A stretch of DNA of 64,000 bases, taken from assembly GCA_934462715.1 (NCBI GenBank), contig CAKSIJ010000001.1, forward strand, positions 62,001-126,000, given 5' to 3'. The notes beneath the pieces are model-generated. The model was given only the letters and a program-made list of their open reading frames with translations, searched no databases and was not told the origin of the DNA. The translations under genes and the position numbers were made by a program. Position 1 is the first letter of the stretch; the number at the start of each line of letters is the position of its first letter. Below are positions 55,522-64,000 of the stretch, piece by piece. The DNA is from an uncultured Clostridia bacterium. Its GTDB lineage: Bacteria > Bacillota > Clostridia > UBA1381.

Positions 55522-55527
55522 ATTATA
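55522..55527 (-). promoter_or_regulatory. -10 element of a candidate promoter for locus 2
   Basis: A perfect TATAAT on the minus strand lies 79 nt before ATG 55443. The -35 region is poor (TTGCTT at 16-nt spacing), which would suit dependence on the adjacent AraC-type regulator. Confidence 0.4.
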
Positions 55528-55600
55528 CAATTTTCACAAAAAAAAGCAATATTATATCTTTTGATGTTGTTATCGAATCTTTTGTTTTTTTATTATTGTC

Positions 55601-55629
55601 TTTACATTTTTACTTTTATTATGTATAAT
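55601..55629 (+). promoter_or_regulatory. Sigma-A promoter of second regulator pair
   Basis: TTTACA (55601-55606) and TATAAT (55624-55629), 17-nt spacer, 75 nt before ATG 55704. Confidence 0.75.
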
Positions 55630-55703
55630 AATAAAAGATAAGCCGTAAAATTACTGCGGCGCAATCATCAAAAGATAATTCCGCTGTAAAAGGAGATTTT
55701 ATT

Positions 55704-56927
55704 ATGAACTCAATGATAATAATTGATGATGAAGCTTTTTTTCTTAATTCGATAAAAACACTGCTCGACTGGGAATTGTTTGACATATCCTTAAAGGGTG
55801 CGTTTACAAATCCTGTTGAAGCTATGGACTACATTAAGGAAAAACACGTTGATATAATCATGACCGACATAAAAATGCCGGTTGTTAACGGTATAGATAT
55901 TGCCCGCTACTGTCACTATAATTCTCCCGACACAAAGGTAATCTTTTTAAGCGGATATGAGGATTTTGAGTACGCAAAGCAGGCTATAAACTACAGCGTT
56001 TACTCCTACCTCACCAAACCGGTTTCACGCTCCACTCTTACAAAGCTCTTTTCGGAGCTTAACAACGAGCTGGGCAAAAACAGAATAAAGAACCAGTTTT
56101 TAAGCGACGGAGCAAACGATATAATAAGAAAGCAGTTCATGAGAATAATGTCTGAGGAAAATGCCGACGTGCAGGAAATTGCCGATTCTCTCAACGAGTT
56201 CGGAATAGATTTTGACTATAACCAATCGCATTTTGCCGTAATTTCAATAAAAATAAGTGATCCGGATGATTACTATAAAACCAAGTGGCACCATAATGAC
56301 GAACAGCTTATAAAGGCTCTTGAAAATATAGTAAACAGCCATCATTACTGCGGCTATTCCGGTCTGACATTTTTCTATAATTCGGGCTTTGACATATTCT
56401 TTATTTCAAAGCCGAATATAAATTTCGGAGAGGTGTCGCAGTTTATAGATAATCTGGTTGTACAGCTTCATGACTTGTTCCGCGAATGTCTGAGAATGAA
56501 CACCGAAGCTCCTGATGTTTTTATAGCCAAAAACGCAGATGATCTGAAAGGCTACAACAATACCTTTCTTTCTCTGAAAAAAGAGAATATGACAAAGAAT
56601 AAAAATCAGATAATGCTTGACGCTAAGGAATATATCGACAACCACTATTCTGAAAATATCACACTCGGAATGATTTCAAGCAAATTCGGCTTTAACCAGA
56701 CCTATTTTTCCAATCAGTTTACAAAGAATTTCAACGTGAAATTTTCCGATTATCTCACAAAAATCAGAATGGAGGCTGCAAAGGAGCTTTTGGTAAATTC
56801 AGAAACAAAAATATCCTCAATTCCTCAGCTTGTCGGACTGTCAAGTCTCCCGACTTTCTCTTTATCCTTTAAAAAATATACCGGCTATTCACCGTCGGAT
56901 TACAAAAACAAATTTGGAAAGATGTAA
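55704..56927 (+). CDS. Response regulator with AraC-type DNA-binding domain, YesN type (407 aa)
   Basis: Receiver domain 1-120 has DD at 8-9, phospho-acceptor D55 (MTDIKMP) and the Lys of YLTKPV. The C-terminal 100 residues form an AraC-type double helix-turn-helix (ITLGMISSKFGFNQTYFSNQF...LPTFSLSFKKYTG). The middle region is shorter than in the locus 1 regulator. The ATG has AAAAGGAG upstream. It is divergent from locus 2, whose promoter it probably controls. The kinase gene follows after 74 nt. Confidence 0.94.
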   Translation: MNSMIIIDDEAFFLNSIKTLLDWELFDISLKGAFTNPVEAMDYIKEKHVDIIMTDIKMPVVNGIDIARYCHYNSPDTKVIFLSGYEDFEYAKQAINYSVYSYLTKPVSRSTLTKLFSELNNELGKNRIKNQFLSDGANDIIRKQFMRIMSEENADVQEIADSLNEFGIDFDYNQSHFAVISIKISDPDDYYKTKWHHNDEQLIKALENIVNSHHYCGYSGLTFFYNSGFDIFFISKPNINFGEVSQFIDNLVVQLHDLFRECLRMNTEAPDVFIAKNADDLKGYNNTFLSLKKENMTKNKNQIMLDAKEYIDNHYSENITLGMISSKFGFNQTYFSNQFTKNFNVKFSDYLTKIRMEAAKELLVNSETKISSIPQLVGLSSLPTFSLSFKKYTGYSPSDYKNKFGKM

Positions 56928-57001
56928 AGCTTTCATTCTTTACACAAATAAATCCCGAACAAATTACTGTCTTTACAGTTAAACCGAAAGGAGCCTACCG
57001 C

Positions 57002-58696
57002 ATGAAACACTTTGAAAGCTTTTCAAAGCACATACTCTTTAAAAACAAACAAAGCAAGCTTACTCTGTATTATATTAAACATATCATCACAATTATCATT
57101 CTGCCGATATTCCTTTTCAATGCTGCATTTATAACTCTTTTTCTTAATTCTTACAATAACAATCTGAACGGTCAGGTGCGTTCGGTTGCCGAAAAAAATG
57201 CAAACATTCTCGATAACGTATTTCACAATGTGGATACATATTATAAAACAAGCATTTCTAACAACAGTATTTATTTGCTGTTAAATAATTCGTTTAACGT
57301 AAATAACCTATACGGTTCTCAGCCCCCTGTCACTATCGCATCTAATGCCGCTTACACTCTTAACAATTATCTTAACTGCATAGACTCCGTTTTTCTCTAC
57401 AGCGAAAAATCAGATTACATATACGGTCTGTTGGGTCAAACCTCAAAGAAATTTGAAGACTTCGATGACAAAACATGGTATGATGAATACTTGAAAAACA
57501 ACAGATCGGACTACATTTCTTCTGTGGAATACAACGGCATTCCTTATCTGACGTTTTGTTATAATCTGAACAACATCTCCTCCGAGAATCACGGTATACT
57601 TGTCATCAGAATTTCACAGGAGGAGCTTTTACAAAGAATGAAGCTTGTAAATGACAACACAAACACTCTTAAGCTTTGTGCTGACGATACCGGCAATGAG
57701 CTGATAAACTACAATCCCGAAAGCTCAAAAAGCGGTATAGAGTACACCGTACCGCTTGAAAATACAAACGCAACACTTACCTACTCCGCATTATATAAAT
57801 CAACCCCCGGACAACTGTTCGGAAAGTTTACGCTTATTATCCTGTTTGCACTTATATCATTTATTCTGGCAATATTGCTTGCTTTGGCATTTTCTTCAAA
57901 GCAGTATAAATCCATAATATCGGTTATATCTGAAATTGAGGATCCATACATCAGCGATAAGATGGAAGCCAAAAAGCTTTACAGCCTTATAGAGCAAACC
58001 GACACTTCTCACACAATGAATAATTACGAAAATATGCTGCTAAACAAAATAACGCATTTGAAAAAAGCGCAGCTTGTCGCTCTGCAAACGCAGATCAATC
58101 CGCATTTTCTATACAATACTCTTTGCATGATTTCCGCTTCTATTATGGCAAATCACGAAGAGGACACCGACGCAGTTAACATGATCGAGCTTTTATCGGT
58201 TGTTCTGCGCTATACCCTAAAAACCGAGAAATATATCGTTCCGATCGACAGCGAAATCAAAGTGTTGAAATCCTACATTGAAATATTGAAGCTGCGGCTT
58301 AACAATGCTTTTGACGTTTCCTGGAACGTCAGCGAAAGCGTCACCTCAAGATGCACACTGAAATCCTTGCTTCAGCCGGTTATAGAAAACGCCGTAGAAC
58401 ACGGAATACAGCCTCTTTTCAGCTCTCGTCAGGGAGAAATAACCGTTAATATATATGAAGAAAACGATATACTCTATCTAAACGTAACCGACAACGGTGT
58501 CGGTATTGATGCTGAAAACCTTGAAAAAATAAACAACGATTTAAACTCTGATTCTATATTTACCAATAATAATATCGGTTTGAAAAATGTTGTAAGCAGA
58601 ATTAAGCTTTTGTTCGGCGATATGGCAGGGTTCATTATCAAGTCGGAGGGGCTCGGGACAAGCGTTACGATATATCACCCTATTATCAGGGATTGA
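57002..58696 (+). CDS. Sensor histidine kinase, YesM type (564 aa)
   Basis: Membrane segments lie at about 25-50 (IKHIITIIILPIFLFNAAF) and 274-297 and flank an extracellular sensor domain. The histidine box is INPHFLYNTL with H368. The ATPase part carries PVIENAVEHG, DNGVGID and NIGLKNVVSRI. The HAMP segment is not obvious, unlike the locus 1 kinase. It is the likely partner of the regulator upstream and should sense an extracellular glycan fragment. The site is GAAAGGAG. Confidence 0.93.
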   Translation: MKHFESFSKHILFKNKQSKLTLYYIKHIITIIILPIFLFNAAFITLFLNSYNNNLNGQVRSVAEKNANILDNVFHNVDTYYKTSISNNSIYLLLNNSFNVNNLYGSQPPVTIASNAAYTLNNYLNCIDSVFLYSEKSDYIYGLLGQTSKKFEDFDDKTWYDEYLKNNRSDYISSVEYNGIPYLTFCYNLNNISSENHGILVIRISQEELLQRMKLVNDNTNTLKLCADDTGNELINYNPESSKSGIEYTVPLENTNATLTYSALYKSTPGQLFGKFTLIILFALISFILAILLALAFSSKQYKSIISVISEIEDPYISDKMEAKKLYSLIEQTDTSHTMNNYENMLLNKITHLKKAQLVALQTQINPHFLYNTLCMISASIMANHEEDTDAVNMIELLSVVLRYTLKTEKYIVPIDSEIKVLKSYIEILKLRLNNAFDVSWNVSESVTSRCTLKSLLQPVIENAVEHGIQPLFSSRQGEITVNIYEENDILYLNVTDNGVGIDAENLEKINNDLNSDSIFTNNNIGLKNVVSRIKLLFGDMAGFIIKSEGLGTSVTIYHPIIRD

Positions 58697-58709
58697 TTTA
58701 TAAAAAAAC

Positions 58710-58738
58710 TTGCAATAAAATACTTTTTATGTTATAAT
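58710..58738 (+). promoter_or_regulatory. Promoter of the GH36-like gene
   Basis: TTGCAA (58710-58715) and TATAAT (58733-58738), 17-nt spacer, 60 nt before ATG 58799, so the enzyme can be expressed apart from the regulators. Confidence 0.7.
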
Positions 58739-58798
58739 TAGTTATACTGATATTGACACAAATTTTAACATGAAAAAAACAATAAGGAGTACAATTTT

Positions 58799-60742
58799 AT
58801 GAACACTATCAAGCAAAAGGACAACTACGGCGGCGAATATTATCTGATTGAAATGCCGGATAAGAGCTTTAAATTCGACTTACCTGTCGAAAAAGTCGAA
58901 AACTTCAAGGCATTTTGCGCTTCTTACATGAAAGATCCGTTTTTCATGGGAGTAAAATCCGGCGGCATCGTTAATGAAATTCCTTATGAAACGCAGTGGC
59001 TCGCAATACTTCACACCGATAATACATATTCGCTTTATTACAGCCTTGCGTGCGATAAATTCAGAACCGCATTTCACGGAAACGATGACAGTCTGTGTAT
59101 TTCCGCAACCACCGGCGACAGCAGTCTGACCGGCAATTCTTTTTGTGCCTTTTATAAAATTTCCGGTTCCGACTTTTACGCTCTAACAAAAACAGCCGCA
59201 AAAAGCATTTCTGAAAAATACTCATCGGTCGGTTTGAAATCTGAAAAGGACGATCCGGACTTTATTGATTATTTCGGTTGGTGTACATGGGATTCCTTTT
59301 ATGATAAGGTATCTCAAAGCGAAATTAAAAGAGGTCTTGAGTCCTTCAAAAAAGGCGGATTTATTCCAAAGCTGCTGATTCTTGACGACGGCTGGCAAAC
59401 AACAGCTGAATACAACGCAAGAGGTGAATGGAAGCTTTCTGCCTTTACACCGAATGAAAAGTTTAATCATAATCTGATTGAAACAACAAAAATGGCAAAG
59501 GACGAATACGGAATCAAAAAATTCTTCGTTTGGCACGCTATGCTCGGATATTGGGGCGGCGTTGATACCAATTCAGAAGCAATGAAAAAATATAAGCCTG
59601 TTTTAAGTAATGCCGTACATACGGACGGAATGAAAAACGTCAATCCGTTACGCTGGCAGAGCGAAAACTTTCCTTTCGGCATGATCGACCCGGACAAAGC
59701 ATATGATTTTTACAATGATTATCATTCATATTTAAAAAGCGAGGGCGTCGACGGAGTAAAAGTTGACGTTCAAGGTTCAATTCCCGCACACGCAGAAAAA
59801 AGAGGAAGCCGCTGCGAGCTTGTTAAAAAGTTCAGAACAGCACTTGAACGCTCGGTAAATGAAAACTTTGGCGGAAACATAATTAACTGTATGTCAAGCA
59901 ATAACGATACTGTCTATAACTTAAAAAGCACAAACATTATGCGCACCTCCGATGATTTCTTCCCTGCGAACCCCAAATCACATTCTGTTCACGTATTCAC
60001 AAATGCTGTAAACAGCATTTGGCTCAGTGAATTTACAGGCTGCGACTGGGATATGTTCCAGACTAAGCACAAATTTGCAAGCTTTCACGCAGCCGCAAGA
60101 GCGATAAGCGGAGGACCTGTTTATGTTTCCGACAAGGTTGACGAGCATGATTACAACATAATCTCAAGGCTGACATCTCCGGACGGCAAGATTTTCAGAG
60201 CAAAAAACATAGCCCGACCGACGGTTGACTGCATATTCTCAAACCCGGCAGAAAACAAAGATTTATTCAAGATTTTCAACACAAACGAATATAACGGAGT
60301 TGTCGGAATATTCTCTTTTGATAACGACAGCGTAAAAAACACAGAAGTATTTCCGACAGATATTGACGGTTATACCGACGGAGAGTATGCGTGCTATAGC
60401 TTCAAGAATTGTAAAGCTGTTCACCTTAACAGTAAAGAATCCGTCAACGCAGCATTAAGAAAAACCGAATTTGATCTGCTGACCTTTGCAAAAATTTCAG
60501 ATGGTTTTGCGGTAATCGGTCTGACAAACAAATACAACTGCGGCGGTACGTTTGATAAGCTTCAAAAAGCAGACGGCAGTTATTTGATGCACGTCAAGGA
60601 TTCCGGGGTTCTGTTACTGTACTCGGTTAAAAAAATAAAATCTGTGATATCCTGTGATGGTGAATTGCCGTTTGTTTCCGAGAACAGCTTTGTAAAAATA
60701 TTGGTAAAAAATGCCGGCGATATTGAAATTGCTTTAACATAA
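58799..60742 (+). CDS. GH36-like alpha-galactosidase / raffinose-synthase (Sip1) family protein (647 aa)
   Basis: Signature blocks are FGWCTWDSFY (159-168), LILDDGWQTT (193-202), VDGVKVDVQG with the expected nucleophile D323, and MRTSDDFFPANP with acid/base candidate D385 or D386. An N-terminal beta-sandwich, a central TIM barrel and a C-terminal beta-sandwich fit the family. No signal peptide is present, so it is cytoplasmic. Bacterial members hydrolyse alpha-galactosides; plant members transfer galactose. Position next to the locus 2 regulators suggests it acts on the imported glycan. Exact linkage is unknown. The site is AAGGAG. Confidence 0.88.
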   Translation: MNTIKQKDNYGGEYYLIEMPDKSFKFDLPVEKVENFKAFCASYMKDPFFMGVKSGGIVNEIPYETQWLAILHTDNTYSLYYSLACDKFRTAFHGNDDSLCISATTGDSSLTGNSFCAFYKISGSDFYALTKTAAKSISEKYSSVGLKSEKDDPDFIDYFGWCTWDSFYDKVSQSEIKRGLESFKKGGFIPKLLILDDGWQTTAEYNARGEWKLSAFTPNEKFNHNLIETTKMAKDEYGIKKFFVWHAMLGYWGGVDTNSEAMKKYKPVLSNAVHTDGMKNVNPLRWQSENFPFGMIDPDKAYDFYNDYHSYLKSEGVDGVKVDVQGSIPAHAEKRGSRCELVKKFRTALERSVNENFGGNIINCMSSNNDTVYNLKSTNIMRTSDDFFPANPKSHSVHVFTNAVNSIWLSEFTGCDWDMFQTKHKFASFHAAARAISGGPVYVSDKVDEHDYNIISRLTSPDGKIFRAKNIARPTVDCIFSNPAENKDLFKIFNTNEYNGVVGIFSFDNDSVKNTEVFPTDIDGYTDGEYACYSFKNCKAVHLNSKESVNAALRKTEFDLLTFAKISDGFAVIGLTNKYNCGGTFDKLQKADGSYLMHVKDSGVLLLYSVKKIKSVISCDGELPFVSENSFVKILVKNAGDIEIALT

Positions 60743-60764
60743 TAAAAACAAAATTAAATACCGA

Positions 60765-60801
60765 AAAAGAGCATATCTCTAAACGCGAGATATGCTCTTT
60801 T
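60765..60801. terminator. Bidirectional intrinsic terminator
   Basis: Perfect 15-bp arms AAAAGAGCATATCTC and GAGATATGCTCTTTT serve both the plus-strand GH36-like gene and the convergent mutS2. Confidence 0.9.
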
Positions 60802-60803
60802 GA

Positions 60804-63185
60804 TTATTTCAATTCAACAATGGTAACTCCGTCCTCGCCCTCTCCGAATGTACCGAATCTGTAGGATTTCACATATTTATGCTTCTTAAGCATTTGCTGA
60901 ATACCCTTTTTAAGCACTCCGGTTCCCTTGCCATGAATCACGGTAACGGGCGATATTGAAGCAAGATAGCAATCGTCCAGAAATTTTTCAACGTTCATTG
61001 TCGCTTCTTCGAGGTTTTGTCCTCTGACGTCTACCGAGGTTGTTGCCTCCATTGATTTTGCGGAAAAGGTATTTGAAGCTTTAACATATTTATCGGCCAG
61101 CTGTTTTGATGTTTTGTCCTCTGATTTCATCAGATTCGACACATGAACCTCAAGCTTTAATATTCCTGCCTGAACAAGCACCATACCGTTTTTATCGGGC
61201 GGTTTTATCACGCTTGCCTCCTGATTATCCATTGTAACGATTTTGACCGGATCTCCCGACTTTAAATCAGCCGGTATTTTTGTGTAAATCTTTCTCGGTT
61301 TTGCCGAGCGTGACATTGCCTTATCTATGCTGTCCTCTTTCTTTTTCAACTTCTCTCTTGACTCTGCAATTTTTTCCGAAGCATTTTTAAGGCTTCCCTT
61401 TTCCTTCATTTTCTCCAGTTCACGGATAACTGAATTTGCTTCGTCCCTTGCTTCCATGACTATGATTTTCGCTTCATGGCGTGCCTCGTCAAGTATTCTG
61501 GATTTATTCTCTTTTAATTTCTTTCTTTCATTTTCAAGCTCCGAGCGCAAGGATTTTATTTCTCTTTTTAATCTCTGCGCATACTCCATTTCAGAGCGCG
61601 CCTTTGCTCTCGATTCCTCCAAATCGGTTATTACGTCCTCAAATTTAACGTTTTCATCGGATAAAAGCTCGTTTGCCCTGTCAATAATACCCTCGTCAAG
61701 TCCCAATCGCCTTGAAATTGCGAAAGCGTTGGATTTTCCCGGAACTCCTATCATCAGACGATACGTAGGGTTCAGTGTTTCAATGTTAAACTCACACGAC
61801 GCATTCTCGACGCGTTCGGTAGAAAGAGCATAAAGCTTCAGCTCACTGTAGTGGGTTGTCGCAACGGTTTTTGAGCCGTAAAGCTTCAGCCTTTCAAGCA
61901 CGGATATTGCAAGTGCCGCACCTTCTGTCGGGTCTGTTCCCGCGCCAAGTTCATCAAACAGGGCAAGGGATTTATCGTTTGCTTTATTTACAATATCTAC
62001 AATATTTACCATATGTGAAGAAAAGGTTGACAAGCTTTGCTCTATGCTTTGCTCATCTCCTATATCGGCATACACATTTTCAAAAACCGCCGCTCTGCTG
62101 TTGTCCGCAACCGGGAGATGAAGTCCACAGGCAGCCATCACCGAAAACAATCCTACCGTTTTTAACGTTACCGTTTTTCCGCCGGTATTCGGTCCGGTAA
62201 TCACAAGCGTATCAAAATTTTCGCCCAGATATATGTCATTTGCAACTACCTTTTCTTTATCTATCAGCGGATGTCTTGCCCTCTTAAATTCAATTATTCC
62301 GTCACTGTTCAATATCGGTTCTCTGCCGTTACAATCAAGCGACAGCTTGCCCTTACAGAATATAAAATCAAGTTCTGTCAGTGTTTCATAATCTGCGAGT
62401 ATCTCCGATGATCGTTCTCCGACCTCACCGGTCAGCTCTGCAAGAATTTTCTGTATCTCCTGCTCCTCCTGATTAATCAGCGAACGGATTTCGTTATTCG
62501 CCGCAACAACGCTCATAGGCTCGACAAAAAGTGTAGAACCGCTTGCCGAGGTATCATGAACAATTCCGTTAACCTCTCCCCTGTACTCCGACTTCACCGG
62601 AATTACATATCTGTCGGAACGCATTGTCACTATCGGATCCTGCAAAAATTTCTTGTAATGCTCCGAATGAATCATAGAATTTAAGGTATCTTTGATTTTT
62701 ACATTTAAGTTTTTCTGCTTACGTCTGAGTGCCGAAAGTGTCGCCGATGCGTCATCGGCAATCTCCGTTTCGGATAATATAACAGAGCTTATTCTGTCCT
62801 CAAGACCTTTAAGCGAACAAAGCGCACTCTGCAAACCCGAAAGTATTTCAAGATCGCTGCCCGAATCGCCGATATATGTTTTCATTCTTCTTGCAACATA
62901 TAATACTCTTGCCGCCGACATAAGCTCTGTCGGATTCAGAATTGCCCCTATCTGTGTTCTTTTCATTGCACCGCGGATATTCGGAACCGAAAGATTAACC
63001 GGCGGATTTCCTTGCCGAAGCATAGCCGCCACCGCCTCGGTAGTTTCCCTCTGCGCCTTTACCGCTTCCTTTTCCGGCAGCATTTTCATATTTTTTATTC
63101 TGTCGATTACCGGCTCTGAGCTTGTATATGATGACAGCTGTGCCAATATTTTGTCAAACTCCAGAACCTTATATGTCTTAATCAT
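60804..63185 (-). CDS. mutS2: MutS2 endonuclease-type ATPase (793 aa)
   Basis: ATG 63185 gives the usual family length; GGAG is 11 nt upstream. Walker A GPNTGGKT is at 331-338, followed by the ABC-type ATPase with LSTFSSHM and Walker B ALFDELGAGTDP. A long coiled coil rich in Lys/Glu runs at about 510-630. The C-terminus is an Smr domain (VDVRGQNLEEA, HGKGTGVL). MutS2 binds branched DNA and suppresses homologous recombination; in Bacillus it also acts on collided ribosomes. It lies downstream of gpsA with a 71-nt gap. Housekeeping gene, not part of the glycan loci. Confidence 0.97.
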   Translation of the reverse strand: MIKTYKVLEFDKILAQLSSYTSSEPVIDRIKNMKMLPEKEAVKAQRETTEAVAAMLRQGNPPVNLSVPNIRGAMKRTQIGAILNPTELMSAARVLYVARRMKTYIGDSGSDLEILSGLQSALCSLKGLEDRISSVILSETEIADDASATLSALRRKQKNLNVKIKDTLNSMIHSEHYKKFLQDPIVTMRSDRYVIPVKSEYRGEVNGIVHDTSASGSTLFVEPMSVVAANNEIRSLINQEEQEIQKILAELTGEVGERSSEILADYETLTELDFIFCKGKLSLDCNGREPILNSDGIIEFKRARHPLIDKEKVVANDIYLGENFDTLVITGPNTGGKTVTLKTVGLFSVMAACGLHLPVADNSRAAVFENVYADIGDEQSIEQSLSTFSSHMVNIVDIVNKANDKSLALFDELGAGTDPTEGAALAISVLERLKLYGSKTVATTHYSELKLYALSTERVENASCEFNIETLNPTYRLMIGVPGKSNAFAISRRLGLDEGIIDRANELLSDENVKFEDVITDLEESRAKARSEMEYAQRLKREIKSLRSELENERKKLKENKSRILDEARHEAKIIVMEARDEANSVIRELEKMKEKGSLKNASEKIAESREKLKKKEDSIDKAMSRSAKPRKIYTKIPADLKSGDPVKIVTMDNQEASVIKPPDKNGMVLVQAGILKLEVHVSNLMKSEDKTSKQLADKYVKASNTFSAKSMEATTSVDVRGQNLEEATMNVEKFLDDCYLASISPVTVIHGKGTGVLKKGIQQMLKKHKYVKSYRFGTFGEGEDGVTIVELK

Positions 63186-63256
63186 TTTACTTGTAACTCC
63201 TTTGATTGAATCTCCGATAACACAGCACACTTGCTTTTGATACCGCCACCGACAAA

Positions 63257-64000
63257 TTATTCCGGCTTTTTCTCTCTTGTCATCAAATCCTTTACGGCAG
63301 TTACCGGATTTTTTCCGTTGAAAAGTATCTGATATGCTTCATTTACTATCGGCATAGATACATTATATTTTTTGCTTAATTCATACGCTGCTTTTGCGGT
63401 ATGAACTCCCTCAACAACCATTTTAACCTCTTTCATAGCCTCATCAAGGCTCTTTCCCTGACCGAGCAGTATACCGCAGCGGCGGTTTCTGGAATGGATG
63501 CTTGTGCAGGTAACTATCAGATCACCTATACCGGAAAGCCCGGCAAAGGTTTCGGCTTTTGCGCCCATTGCTATTCCAAGTCTTTTTATCTCCGCTATTC
63601 CTCTTGTCATAAGCGCAGCTTTAGTGTTGTCGCCGTAACCCATTCCGTCCGATATTCCGGCACAAAGGGCAATGACATTTTTTAAAGCACCGCCAAGCTC
63701 GACTCCAACAACGTCATCGGAGTGATATACGCGGAAACATTCGCACATAAATGCGTCCTGAATAAAAGAAGTCAAGCTGTCATCATATGACGCAACAACA
63801 TTTGTTGTCGGCAGTCCGATTCCGACCTCCTCCGCGTGTGACGGTCCGCTCATTACGGCAATTTGCGCCTGCGGTATTTCCTCAGAATAAACCTCGGACA
63901 GCCTTAAAAGGCTTCCGTTTTCCAGTCCCTTTGAAAGATTAACCATCGGCTGACCGTTCTTTATATGAGCCGATAAATCCTTTGCTGTCTGTCTTGTCGC
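63257..64000 (-). CDS. gpsA: Glycerol-3-phosphate dehydrogenase [NAD(P)+], C-terminal part (5' end outside window)
   Basis: The frame is open to the right edge, so the NAD-binding N-terminus is missing only because of the window. Visible motifs are PMVNLSKGLE, MSGPSHAEEV, GGALKNVIALCAGISDGMGYGDNTKAALMTRG (with the catalytic Lys in ALKN) and GDLIVTCTSIHSRNRR. The enzyme makes sn-glycerol 3-phosphate from dihydroxyacetone phosphate for phospholipid synthesis. At least 247 residues lie in the window; the family is about 330. Confidence 0.96.
   Translation of the reverse strand, partial: ATRQTAKDLSAHIKNGQPMVNLSKGLENGSLLRLSEVYSEEIPQAQIAVMSGPSHAEEVGIGLPTTNVVASYDDSLTSFIQDAFMCECFRVYHSDDVVGVELGGALKNVIALCAGISDGMGYGDNTKAALMTRGIAEIKRLGIAMGAKAETFAGLSGIGDLIVTCTSIHSRNRRCGILLGQGKSLDEAMKEVKMVVEGVHTAKAAYELSKKYNVSMPIVNEAYQILFNGKNPVTAVKDLMTREKKPE

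Noticed and set aside
1..64000. CRISPR arrays, rRNA genes, insertion sequences, phage genes
   Set aside because: No regularly spaced repeats, rRNA signatures, transposases or phage structural genes were seen on either strand.

Overview
The window looks like chromosomal DNA from an anaerobic Clostridia-class Firmicute. The evidence is moderately AT-rich sequence, strong GGAGG-type ribosome binding sites, sigma-A promoters, surface proteins carrying S-layer homology (SLH) modules, Lpl-type sugar importers with YesM/YesN two-component systems, and housekeeping genes of Firmicute type (mutS2, gpsA). Many SLH-bearing polysaccharide proteins would suit a plant-glycan-degrading gut lineage, but the exact taxon cannot be read from the sequence.

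Layout. From 25.8 kb leftwards on the minus strand lies locus 1: a YesN-type regulator and YesM-type kinase (both starting at TTG), two permeases, a solute-binding lipoprotein, two secreted beta-helix proteins, a secreted protein with a 1.3-kb internal duplication, an SLH-like/CBM surface protein and an SLH-anchored protein. A hairpin and then a GH38 alpha-mannosidase that runs off the left edge follow. A tRNA-Arg(CCT), a small membrane protein and a TetR-regulator fragment sit between the loci. From 27 to 33 kb is a glycan-enzyme region: a predicted TIM-barrel glycosidase, a decayed GH38 copy, a metallophosphoesterase and a GH127-type beta-L-arabinofuranosidase. From 33.4 to 55.4 kb on the minus strand is locus 2: two permeases, a lipoprotein, a CBM/Ig/LamG protein, a beta-helix enzyme, two SLH-type surface proteins and another beta-helix enzyme. 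Diverging from it on the plus strand are a second YesN/YesM pair and a GH36-like alpha-galactosidase/raffinose-synthase homologue. mutS2 and gpsA (partial) close the window.

How the parts fit. Each locus pairs a sensor system and importer with a similar set of very large secreted proteins: GH120/GH141-like beta-helices, cassettes of carbohydrate-binding, Ig-like and LamG-like folds, and SLH proteins that would hold material on the cell wall. Glycans would be trimmed at the surface, imported through Lpl-type transporters and finished inside by enzymes without signal peptides (GH38, GH127, GH36-like, the TIM-barrel protein). Neither transporter has an ATPase gene here, so a shared MsmX-type ATPase elsewhere is expected. 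The two loci look like parallel, diverged Gram-positive polysaccharide-utilisation units. GH127 plus a GH36-like enzyme in locus 2 hints at arabinosylated, galactosylated plant cell-wall glycoproteins or pectic side chains, but this is inference.
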